From contig NZ_BAABJG010000006.1 in the NCBI RefSeq assembly GCF_039543185.1, forward strand, positions 806,001 to 870,000: DNA of 64,000 bases, read 5' to 3'. Of the stretch, positions 25,565-33,508 are shown piece after piece. A program made the position numbers and the translations under genes. Under the pieces are notes generated by a model. It did no database searches and had not been told where the DNA came from. It worked only from the letters and a program-made list of their open reading frames with translations. How positions within the stretch are numbered: position 1 is the stretch's first letter; every line of letters starts with the position of its first letter. Source of the DNA: Paenibacillus_S vulneris (GTDB taxonomy: Bacteria > Bacillota > Bacilli > Paenibacillales > NBRC-103111).

Positions 25565-26971
25565 ATGAGGATGATGAGGAAAGTCATCGCCCTTGCAATA
25601 GCTGGAAGTTTATCTATTTTATCCTCAACAGTTGCCGCTGCGACAAGTCCCTTACCGGTGACCAAAGCTCCCTTTCCGGTTCAATTTAATGGCGTTTCCA
25701 TTAACAACCAAACTGCGCAATACCCCCTACTGCTTTATAAGGACATTACGTATGTTCCAATGACCTGGGATTACTGCCAATCGCTCGCGCTGCAAGTTTA
25801 CTGGAACCAAGAAAGCGGTCTTGCGATTACCAAATTACCTCCAAAAGGGATTGCCGTCAAACCAGAGGCTGCTTCTCATGTTGAAAAATTACAAAATGCC
25901 TCTTTACCCGCTTTCCCTATCACAGTAAACGGTAAGCCCATCAACAATTCTAATGAACCTTACCCCATATTGGTGTACAAAGATATTACCTACTTCCCGC
26001 TGACCTGGAGATTCGTTCATGACGAATTTGGATGGGTAACGCAATGGGACAGCACCGAAGGACTGCGAATTGAAACGGATCAAGAACAGATTCTTACCAA
26101 TATTTTTTATGAGGATGATTCCTATCTCTACCTGGATACAACAACTTCGGGATTTATCAAAATCGCCAAGGCCCTGCAAGCGGATCCGATCCTGCTTAAC
26201 AACAACGAAGTCGAGACAATAAGAAAGCTTGCTGATACATCATCGGGAGTAATAATCAATACCTTTGAAGGCGATAAGGATAAAACAATAGAGCGGGTTG
26301 AAAACATGGTCCGGTACCGTGGTATCGACATCATGGATCTTGCAGCTGTTCATTCTGTTCAAAACAAACCACTAGGGTTTGTGACTTCTATTGGAGCAGA
26401 TACCGAACTAATTGTAATCGGTGCCCGAAAAGACGACGCAAATTCCGAAAAGTGGTGGCAAATGTACCCGGTGTTTTACAGCTTTATTCTTACTAAGGGC
26501 CAATCACCCAAGCAAATTCCCGGTATGACACAGCTTCCAAGTCGAATTATGAATAAGAAGGATGGATCTATTTGGATTGTTAGCGACGCCGATCCTCTGA
26601 AGACCTTTAGGCCAACGAATACAGCATCACAAGTTGGTCTAATTGAACCTAATGGGGATATTCGTGGATTCAATGCTGAATTAAATAGTAACGATGTCGA
26701 GATCGTCTCACTTCAAGAGAATCGAGTCATCCTAAAAGCATTTAGCAATCGGTTTAGTCCAGATTTAGTTAAAGAAACCAACGGTTTTTATTCCGTGGAA
26801 AAGAATTTCAACACGAATAAACTAGCTGATCTCTCTATACATTCTGCTTATATAGATTCGAAAGGTAACCTATACTACATCAATAAAGGAAACGCCATTA
26901 CATCTGTCAATGCGAATGTAACATGGCGTAGGTATGATTATGAATTGAAAAAATTATTAAGTGTTGAGTGA
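25565..26971 (+). CDS. Secreted protein with two copper amine oxidase N-terminal-like repeats
   Basis: A 468-residue exported protein. A signal peptide (VIALAIAGSLSILSSTVAAA) is followed by two related units: FPVQFNGVSINNQTAQYPLL with YKDITYVPMTW, and FPITVNGKPINNSNEPYPIL with YKDITYFPLTW. These are the stalk-domain repeats (Cu_amine_oxidN1-like) common in Paenibacillus cell-surface proteins. The remaining 300 residues are beta-rich and propeller-like, but not recognised. GGGAGG selects ATG 25565 over an upstream in-frame ATG at 25535. A terminator follows. Probably a wall-associated protein; no enzymatic motif is seen. Confidence 0.82.
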   Translation: MRMMRKVIALAIAGSLSILSSTVAAATSPLPVTKAPFPVQFNGVSINNQTAQYPLLLYKDITYVPMTWDYCQSLALQVYWNQESGLAITKLPPKGIAVKPEAASHVEKLQNASLPAFPITVNGKPINNSNEPYPILVYKDITYFPLTWRFVHDEFGWVTQWDSTEGLRIETDQEQILTNIFYEDDSYLYLDTTTSGFIKIAKALQADPILLNNNEVETIRKLADTSSGVIINTFEGDKDKTIERVENMVRYRGIDIMDLAAVHSVQNKPLGFVTSIGADTELIVIGARKDDANSEKWWQMYPVFYSFILTKGQSPKQIPGMTQLPSRIMNKKDGSIWIVSDADPLKTFRPTNTASQVGLIEPNGDIRGFNAELNSNDVEIVSLQENRVILKAFSNRFSPDLVKETNGFYSVEKNFNTNKLADLSIHSAYIDSKGNLYYINKGNAITSVNANVTWRRYDYELKKLLSVE

Positions 26972-27033
26972 TCGCATGTTCGGAAACACCGGGAGCCTGA
27001 CTTTGAAACACTTATCACTTTGGCAAATTAAAG

Positions 27034-27058
27034 CTGGCTCTGTTGGGGCCAGTTTTTT
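27034..27058 (+). terminator. Terminator of the copper-amine-oxidase-N-like gene
   Basis: CTGGC (27034-27038) pairs with GCCAG (27048-27052), followed by TTTTTT. Confidence 0.78.
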
Positions 27059-27086
27059 AGTGTACCAAATTCACCTATTAAGTCAT

Positions 27087-27593
27087 TTAGCAGTTTGTAG
27101 GCAGACTTCCGTAGACCACTAAATAGAACAGCATCCTTTCGTATTTCCTCAGATCCTTCTTCTCTTCAGCTATATGCCTCCTCAACATTTCACCACGGCT
27201 AGGAACAGATACGGTGTAGTAAGGAGTCAGACTCCTATGCACCCATCGTTTAGCAAGCTCCTCTTCTGGCAATCCTAGTAATTGTTCCTCATAGATTCGG
27301 ATGTCTCGCCTGGTGTCGTTAATCAGATGCAGCAGCAGTGATTTCAGTGTATCTGTATTCTCTATGTACTCTAACAGTGAGCCATACCAAATATCCAGCT
27401 CCTTGTAAGGGCCTGTTTCTCCGTGAGGTCGGTAAAGGACATAGCTGCCTGTTCCATCGGCTTCTATGGTTATGAAGAGATCGAAGAATTCGGTATTAGG
27501 TTCTATGTCTATGCATTTCTCGATGGCTTGTAGAGGTATCTTTGAAATGAAATATTTCAGGGGGATCACCTCGCACAGAGTAATGTTACGCAT
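27087..27593 (-). CDS. Hypothetical protein divergent from an XRE regulator
   Basis: Up to 168 residues, soluble, with acidic beta-rich N-terminal half (DLFITIEADGTGSYVLYR) and a helical, charged C-terminal half (RRHIAEEKKDLRKYERMLFY). I do not recognise a family. The ATG at 27593 lies inside the palindrome 27587-27600 and lacks a binding site. A near-perfect GAGGTGATCC lies eight bases before CTG 27560, in frame, so translation may really start there (157 residues). The divergent XRE gene has the same GGTGATCC arrangement. It is probably repressed by that regulator. Confidence 0.6.
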   Translation of the reverse strand: MRNITLCEVIPLKYFISKIPLQAIEKCIDIEPNTEFFDLFITIEADGTGSYVLYRPHGETGPYKELDIWYGSLLEYIENTDTLKSLLLHLINDTRRDIRIYEEQLLGLPEEELAKRWVHRSLTPYYTVSVPSRGEMLRRHIAEEKKDLRKYERMLFYLVVYGSLPTNC

Positions 27594-27600
27594 TTGCGTA
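27587..27600. promoter_or_regulatory. Operator O1 of the XRE/unknown divergent pair
   Basis: TACGCATTTGCGTA: perfect six-base arms TACGCA/TGCGTA with a two-base centre. It overlaps the first ATG of the left gene. Confidence 0.65.
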
Positions 27601-27623
27601 CCAATAATAGTTTTATTATATGG

Positions 27624-27637
27624 TACGTTTTTGCGTA
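27624..27637. promoter_or_regulatory. Operator O2 of the XRE/unknown divergent pair
   Basis: TACGTTTTTGCGTA, a degenerate second copy of O1, 37 bases away centre to centre. AT-rich promoter-like sequence (TATAAT on the minus strand, TATTATAT on the plus) lies between the two. Confidence 0.58.
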
Positions 27638-27674
27638 TAGCAATACCTAAACCTATGCACGGTTGGTGATCCTT

Positions 27675-27896
27675 TTGGGCAAAAAAGTCATTGTTAACTT
27701 ATCCAAACTAACGCAGAAGCACAATATTTCTCTACGGGAGCTTTCTAGGCTATCTGATGTTCGTCACGCTGCATTAAGCGAGCTTTCTACTGGCAAGAGG
27801 GAAAATATTAACTTTAGTCATATTGAAAGAATTGCCGACGCATTAAATATTGAGGATATTAGGGAGATTATAGATTTGATTGAGGTTGAGGATTAA
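27675..27896 (+). CDS. XRE/Cro-CI type small DNA-binding protein
   Basis: A 73-residue single-domain helix-turn-helix protein. LTQKHNISLRELSRLSDVRH followed by AALSELSTGK is the recognition region, and NINFSHIERIADALNIEDI closes the five-helix Xre fold (HTH_26-like, as in YozG). GGTGATC at 27665-27671 places the start at TTG 27675; no ATG exists in the frame upstream. Divergent from an unknown gene, with a paired palindrome in the shared region, so it is probably an autoregulating repressor of both. Confidence 0.82.
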   Translation: MGKKVIVNLSKLTQKHNISLRELSRLSDVRHAALSELSTGKRENINFSHIERIADALNIEDIREIIDLIEVED

Positions 27897-27915
27897 GAAA
27901 TTTGAATTGGGCAAG

Positions 27916-27955
27916 AAAGGGGAATAACTGACCTCTGATCCAGTTATTCCCCTTT
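27916..27955. terminator. Bidirectional terminator between xre and the NACHT gene
   Basis: AAAGGGGAATAACTG (27916-27930) pairs with CAGTTATTCCCCTTT (27941-27955); T-rich on both strands. It separates the convergent regulator and the defence island. Confidence 0.9.
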
Positions 27956-27992
27956 TATAATTGTGCTCCACAAGGAGAAAAGTCTAATAATT

Positions 27993-30900
27993 TTAGGCTC
28001 TATCCAACCCTAACCATTTTTCTTCCATTATAGCCAGAAGTGTACTGGCTTTGTCGAAATTATGATTAGGCATTTGTTCTTGAGGCCAGTTCCCTATTGC
28101 GTGTAGTCTATTAAAGTATAACCATTTAACAAATCTTAATCTACCCGAGTTAGACTTAAACATTACAAAATACTCTGCAATAGTTTCACGTCTAATTTCA
28201 GATTCCTTAAAATGTGGTTTTACTTTTTTTAAAAGTTTTATATCTTGTATTAATCGATAACTTGCTTTAATCAAATTAAAAATAATAAATAATGATATTA
28301 ATCCGAGGGCCATAGAAATAACCAAGTTTTTCACATCATTTGACATCGAACTTAAGAAAAAAGAAATAAAATATATTGGAATGGAAAAAATAAGTATAAA
28401 AGTGACTATTGTTAGTAAGTTTATAAAGTACCTTTTTTCCCAATTAATAATTATATATGGAATATAATAAAAAGATTTACTCCATGGAAGCAGAAAAAAA
28501 AGCAAAATAACTACTACTATATTAACAATAATTTGACCTGAGATCTGCATATCAAATGAAAAAAAGTTTTGCAAGAAATAATTTTTATCTAATAAGTTAG
28601 AAGCAAACAATAAAATATACCCGGAGCGTAGAACAAACAAGATGTTGATATTTCGAACTGTTTGCGAGTTGCTACTGGTATTTATGAGGCTTATCAAGCC
28701 CCAAATCAAAGTAAACAAAATAACTAGGAGTGAAGTTACGACTAAACTTATCTTAAAAAAGAGGACATGGCAAAGTGCTATTGAGGTTATGCATCCCAAA
28801 GTTTCAATGTAACGCAATAATCCATATCGATAGATGGATTTAAAGCCATTTGATAATCCTAGAGAAAATTTTAGTTCGTGCCATTTTTTTAAAAACTCAA
28901 AATAGTGAATACTATCTACATATCGAATCATCCTATGTTTTAATTCTTTACTAATATTTGTTAAGTGACGACAAGATCTTAAGGCTGTCTCATTAATCCA
29001 CTCATTATTTTTTAGAAATGATTTGACAATGGCCTCATCAACCTGAGCTTCATTTATTAACCCCACAGCTTCAACGGCTAATTTAACATTCAAAAGATTT
29101 TTAGCATTTGTAATCTGAGTTGAGATTAATCTTGATAATTCATTTTGGAATGAAGTTATACAATTCTTTCTGCTTCTGAATGCTTCTTTTAAGAAACGAA
29201 GACAATGTATAGCGCGGAGAGTAAACTCATTACTGGTACTCATAGAATTTGATATTTCTTGCCAACAACGTTTCGAAATATTTATAGCTTCATTATCACT
29301 AGTTAATTCACAATATAAAATAAGCGCATCTCTCCAACGAGAATCTGAAGGAATGTAATCAAAAAGCTCACTTGCATGCTTCTCCCTTAGTAATTTCGTC
29401 GAAATAAAGAACTCGTTAAATCTACGATGTACAAAACTAAATCTCTTAATATGGCCTGATCCAATCCTACCAAGTTTAGCATTAACCAATATATCAACAA
29501 TACATTCTATATCCCATTGAGGCAGGGAACTTTTTAAAATTTCAATTGGTGCTTCTAACCCAAGTTGAGGTGTCTTAAACATAACTTCTGCGATGTCAGC
29601 TGCAGCTTCTGTAATTTGGTCAGGTGTTAAATGATACTTCTCCATTCTATCAGCACATTTTTTAAGTCTTTTCAATAAATAATTAGAATAAAGTTCCGAT
29701 TGATTCTGAGGTAACAAATTATGCTCTTTGTAAAAACTTGATATTAATATACAGTGAAATGGATTCATTGCGAGTGGTATAAGCTCTTGTCTCTCCGTAA
29801 AAATTTTTTTAGTTACTTTTTCCGCATCTGCATGCAAAAACTTATCCAAGCAATAAATTATTTTCCTTTCATGAAAGGAACGTATCTCAAGAACAGTATC
29901 TGCTTGATATTTTGGTGAAGGGCGTCTAAATATTCTTGATGCTAAGATCCCCCTAGATTCGTGTACACCTGAGAATAATATATTTATAGCTTCCGAAAGC
30001 ACATCAATGACTTTAGAAGATTCATCAACGTCCATAAGAGCAGAAATTTCATCAAACGAATCTAGAATGAGGAATACGTTCCCATTCTCTAACATAGGTT
30101 TATAAAAATCATTTAGAAATTCATTACCATACGAATCAAATCTATCACTTAAGTTCTGTAATATAAACTTATTTAAAGATCTATATAATTCTTGTGCTGA
30201 GGGAAAATTTTTTTCTGAAAAGTCGTTTTCTATAGTCCAATCTTTTAAATTTATATAGAAAGGTACTTTCTTAGTCTTTTCTATTTCCTTTAGAAGTTCT
30301 AATACAAGCATTCGAAGAGCAATACTTTTTCCTGAACCGGGGTCCCCTAGAAGCAAGAAAGACTTACTATTATTTTCTTTACGCAGAGCTGCTAGCAAAT
30401 TTAATACTTTCTTTTTTACGATTCCATCATTTCTAATTTCAACATCAGCATCCAGAGGAGTGTAATATTGTTCGCTCCAATTAGTATCCGAATCCAGGTT
30501 GGTTATATCTTTGAACAAAGTACGCTTTAGTAACTTCAAACTTTTATTAAAATCTTTTTTAGGAAAATCGGTGCTAGCCACATGATCTTTCTCTTTCATT
30601 ACTGTTCGATCACTAGCAAAGTAATTTACAAAAAACATTACTATTAGCATAAATACTAGAACTGAGTACACTGATATTGGAGAAGAATAAGGATAATCTT
30701 TAATTGGAAGTGTGGTATTATTTTGCACAAATAAAAAAATCGGTTTAATTACTAAATCCAATTTTTTCCCCCACAACCAAGAAGAACCTGATATTATAAG
30801 TGCAATTTGAAGGGTATACATATGTACTCTAGTGCGCCCATTTCGCTGAACTGTCCAAATGTTTTTTGTTATCAGTAGTAGTGTCAGTATAAAGAAAATC

Positions 30901-31019
30901 ATTAATATCGTCGCTAGCCAACCTTTGAGTATAAATGTAATTACTACGGAAACCAATGATATAAGAAATACACTCAAAAACAATCGTTGTCTTCCATCAA
31001 AATTCATAAAAAAGCTCAT
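27993..31019 (-). CDS. Membrane-embedded NACHT-type NTPase
   Basis: A 1008-residue protein. Four hydrophobic segments occupy roughly residues 13-136. A NACHT/STAND-type ATPase follows: Walker A FLLLGDPGSGKSIALRML near residue 225-232, Walker B NVFLILDSFDEIS near 317-324, and sensor-like GILASRIFRRPSP. A winged-helix-like segment FSFVHRRFNEFFISTKLLRE comes next, then a helical part, and a second cluster of four or more membrane helices (for example YILLFASNLLD and IIVNIVVVILLFFLLPW). AAAGGTGG favours ATG 31019 over 31043. Clearly more AT-rich than the flanking genes, so probably acquired. Likely an antiviral signal-transducing ATPase; that role is inference. Confidence 0.85.
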   Translation of the reverse strand: MSFFMNFDGRQRLFLSVFLISLVSVVITFILKGWLATILMIFFILTLLLITKNIWTVQRNGRTRVHMYTLQIALIISGSSWLWGKKLDLVIKPIFLFVQNNTTLPIKDYPYSSPISVYSVLVFMLIVMFFVNYFASDRTVMKEKDHVASTDFPKKDFNKSLKLLKRTLFKDITNLDSDTNWSEQYYTPLDADVEIRNDGIVKKKVLNLLAALRKENNSKSFLLLGDPGSGKSIALRMLVLELLKEIEKTKKVPFYINLKDWTIENDFSEKNFPSAQELYRSLNKFILQNLSDRFDSYGNEFLNDFYKPMLENGNVFLILDSFDEISALMDVDESSKVIDVLSEAINILFSGVHESRGILASRIFRRPSPKYQADTVLEIRSFHERKIIYCLDKFLHADAEKVTKKIFTERQELIPLAMNPFHCILISSFYKEHNLLPQNQSELYSNYLLKRLKKCADRMEKYHLTPDQITEAAADIAEVMFKTPQLGLEAPIEILKSSLPQWDIECIVDILVNAKLGRIGSGHIKRFSFVHRRFNEFFISTKLLREKHASELFDYIPSDSRWRDALILYCELTSDNEAINISKRCWQEISNSMSTSNEFTLRAIHCLRFLKEAFRSRKNCITSFQNELSRLISTQITNAKNLLNVKLAVEAVGLINEAQVDEAIVKSFLKNNEWINETALRSCRHLTNISKELKHRMIRYVDSIHYFEFLKKWHELKFSLGLSNGFKSIYRYGLLRYIETLGCITSIALCHVLFFKISLVVTSLLVILFTLIWGLISLINTSSNSQTVRNINILFVLRSGYILLFASNLLDKNYFLQNFFSFDMQISGQIIVNIVVVILLFFLLPWSKSFYYIPYIIINWEKRYFINLLTIVTFILIFSIPIYFISFFLSSMSNDVKNLVISMALGLISLFIIFNLIKASYRLIQDIKLLKKVKPHFKESEIRRETIAEYFVMFKSNSGRLRFVKWLYFNRLHAIGNWPQEQMPNHNFDKASTLLAIMEEKWLGLDRA

Positions 31020-31081
31020 ACATTCCACCTTTACTCTTTTCATTTTTTATGTGTTTCATAGGTGATCAACGATTAAGTATT

Positions 31082-33508
31082 CTACTCCTCCACCCTCATC
31101 CCCAACACCCGCTTCGCCACATCCACATGCTCATGATCCAACTGAACCTTCACACGGCCTTGACGGCGTTTCTCCCGCCATTCCTTCAGCTGCTCGTCTG
31201 TCTCTAACTTCAGCTCAGCCAGCTCCGCGGCGCGGTCGAACATATACTTCGAGGTGTAGAGGCTTGTTCGCACACCTTGTCCGCCCGAGAGGATCGGTCG
31301 TTCCCGCTCCAGCCATTCCGCTACGCTGAATTTAACATACAGCTTATTCTCCATCCCGCGCCTCGCGGGGCGTTCGGTAATTTGGCCGCGTCGGACCACC
31401 TGCCAGCCAATAATCTTTCCATAGAGGAAAATCCCTTGGTGCCCGGGGTCGAACAATGCTTTCGATTGGTACACGGCAATATACTCGAGCTGAGTCAGCA
31501 CCTTGTGGTCAGTAATATTTTCAAGCGGCATATGGTAGTAGAGGTTCTGCTTCATAAGCTCCAGCTGCGATCGTTCTCTCATCGATCCGATGATGACGTT
31601 TTTCCCGCTGAACTTGTTCTGATAGTAATCCGATGTGCCTCGCGGGCGAGTCGAGCGTTCGTAGGCTTTTTCAGGGCTGTCCAGGATCAGCTCATCTAGG
31701 AATTTCTCCATCAAACTCGTCGAATTCGGTAGGAACGGGAAAGCGCCTATGTTGATCAACTCAATACTTTTGTAAAACCGATGCTTCTTAAACTGCTCCT
31801 CATCCCCATAGGGAAAAAGCACATAAGCCCCAAACATGCTGCGCTGGAACTCGCTAGAGCCCTCCTCTTGGTACACGATCGCATCCCGATAACGGTGCAT
31901 CGTATTAATATCGTCCTCCTCCGGCCCGGGAAGTCCATTATATTTTTCATGGTAAAGCGTGCCCTCATAGGCTGGGTTCAGCCGATACTTCGCATCGAAT
32001 ACATACTTATACACCCGCTGCTGCTCATCCGCGTCATGCTTGCGCAAAGTAAGTACATTATCTGGTCGCTGCGACAAAGTCGGGATTTCTTTCTTATCCT
32101 CAGAAGGGAGGGAATTGTAATGCAGAGTAAACCGTTCGCCATTACGAGGATTCTCATAGACCATACTGGCTTTCTGCGATTTGTCGAGTGTGACGAACAA
32201 GCCACTTTGATTAATCCGGATCACATCCTGCTTCACCAGCTTATATTTCTTGCTTAGCAGATCATGGATCTTAAGGAAGCACCAGTATTCATACAGCTGC
32301 GCCATATCCTTCATCGATAACCGGAACAAATCTCCCTGAATAGACAGCCCCTTCATCAGCATCAAGTAAATCCGATACACATCCCGATAGCCCGCAGCCA
32401 TCTGCAATACCAACGACACCGACATCTGCCTCATACTACCGACTCCACGCAGGAAGTCCGCCTGCAGCAGCCTAAGAAGCTGAGTCTGCATTCTTGCTAT
32501 TTTTTCCAAGAGTAACGGATCGACCTTACGATCCTTGCTAGACAACCGGCTGCGCACCTGCTTCAGCTTGCTATCGATCCGCTCCAGCATCCATCTCAAA
32601 AATCGGTTCTCACCGGTATCGTAATCCAGCTTACCCTTAGACTCCATCAGCTTCGTTGGGGAATAGGGACGCCCTCCGATATGCAGAGCACCATGTGCCT
32701 CATCAGGAAGCAAATACTGCGGGTTACGGGTTAGAAAAGCAATGTTTTCCTTACCTGAACGTTTCACTCTGGCCGCGTCCATGACCCTGTGCTCTTTATA
32801 TAATCGATGATGCGGAGCATTCTGAATGCGTTCGAACGATACAACCAACTGCTGGAATACATGCTGCAAAATCGTAAAAAACTCTGTCAAGCTCTGGTTC
32901 TGGGTCTCTCGTAGCCCAGTCATTTGGTAGGTTTTGCGCAAGAAGTCGAAAGACAAATTATAAATCTGCTGATTCACATCGTTCAGAATCGCTTGGTAAT
33001 CGCTCTTGTAATCCAGCTTGGACGGAAAAATCTCCAATCGAACGCTAAGCCCAGGCTCCCCATCCACCCAGACCTCCAGATCGGTATAACCGACCTCATT
33101 CTGAAAATTCAACATCCCGGATAAAATCTGACTCCGATGCTGCTTAATCGCATTTCGCAAATAAATATTTTCGTGGTGGAACTGGAGCCGATGCTCCCCT
33201 TTGTTGTAGATGACCAGCTCATACGTCTGCGTCTCGTAAAAGCAAGGCGTCACCTTCTCCTTCAGCGCATCGATCATCCTTCCTTGCTCAGGTGAGTACA
33301 CTTGAACCGATTGAACTTGAACCACCGAAGACCGCGGCACCGCTTCTAATGTAGCTTCAATCCAATCCTGCGATTCCGTCCGATGCAAGCCCAAGGTCTC
33401 TACCGTAGGATGAAAAGGCCTGCCCTGAATGTACAGATCGAATAAGTTCGTCTCAATACTCAGCAGCTCTACCGTCTGATTAGGAAAGCCAGAACGAGGT
33501 GAATCCAT
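31082..33508 (-). CDS. DUF2357 protein with PD-(D/E)XK nuclease domain (McrC-like)
   Basis: An 808-residue predicted nuclease. The N-terminal beta-rich region and middle helical part match DUF2357/COG1700 organisation. The C-terminal nuclease contains MAQLYEYWCFLKIHDLL (first acidic residue), SQRPDNVLTL (Asp) and YVFDAKYRLNPAY (Asp-x-Lys near residue 504), forming a PD-(D/E)XK centre. It overlaps the end of the upstream McrB-like gene by 29 bases, the classic McrBC-type arrangement in which this subunit cleaves DNA using the AAA+ motor. A GGAGG stands ten bases before ATG 33508. Target modification or recognition is unknown. Confidence 0.85.
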   Translation of the reverse strand: MDSPRSGFPNQTVELLSIETNLFDLYIQGRPFHPTVETLGLHRTESQDWIEATLEAVPRSSVVQVQSVQVYSPEQGRMIDALKEKVTPCFYETQTYELVIYNKGEHRLQFHHENIYLRNAIKQHRSQILSGMLNFQNEVGYTDLEVWVDGEPGLSVRLEIFPSKLDYKSDYQAILNDVNQQIYNLSFDFLRKTYQMTGLRETQNQSLTEFFTILQHVFQQLVVSFERIQNAPHHRLYKEHRVMDAARVKRSGKENIAFLTRNPQYLLPDEAHGALHIGGRPYSPTKLMESKGKLDYDTGENRFLRWMLERIDSKLKQVRSRLSSKDRKVDPLLLEKIARMQTQLLRLLQADFLRGVGSMRQMSVSLVLQMAAGYRDVYRIYLMLMKGLSIQGDLFRLSMKDMAQLYEYWCFLKIHDLLSKKYKLVKQDVIRINQSGLFVTLDKSQKASMVYENPRNGERFTLHYNSLPSEDKKEIPTLSQRPDNVLTLRKHDADEQQRVYKYVFDAKYRLNPAYEGTLYHEKYNGLPGPEEDDINTMHRYRDAIVYQEEGSSEFQRSMFGAYVLFPYGDEEQFKKHRFYKSIELINIGAFPFLPNSTSLMEKFLDELILDSPEKAYERSTRPRGTSDYYQNKFSGKNVIIGSMRERSQLELMKQNLYYHMPLENITDHKVLTQLEYIAVYQSKALFDPGHQGIFLYGKIIGWQVVRRGQITERPARRGMENKLYVKFSVAEWLERERPILSGGQGVRTSLYTSKYMFDRAAELAELKLETDEQLKEWREKRRQGRVKVQLDHEHVDVAKRVLGMRVEE

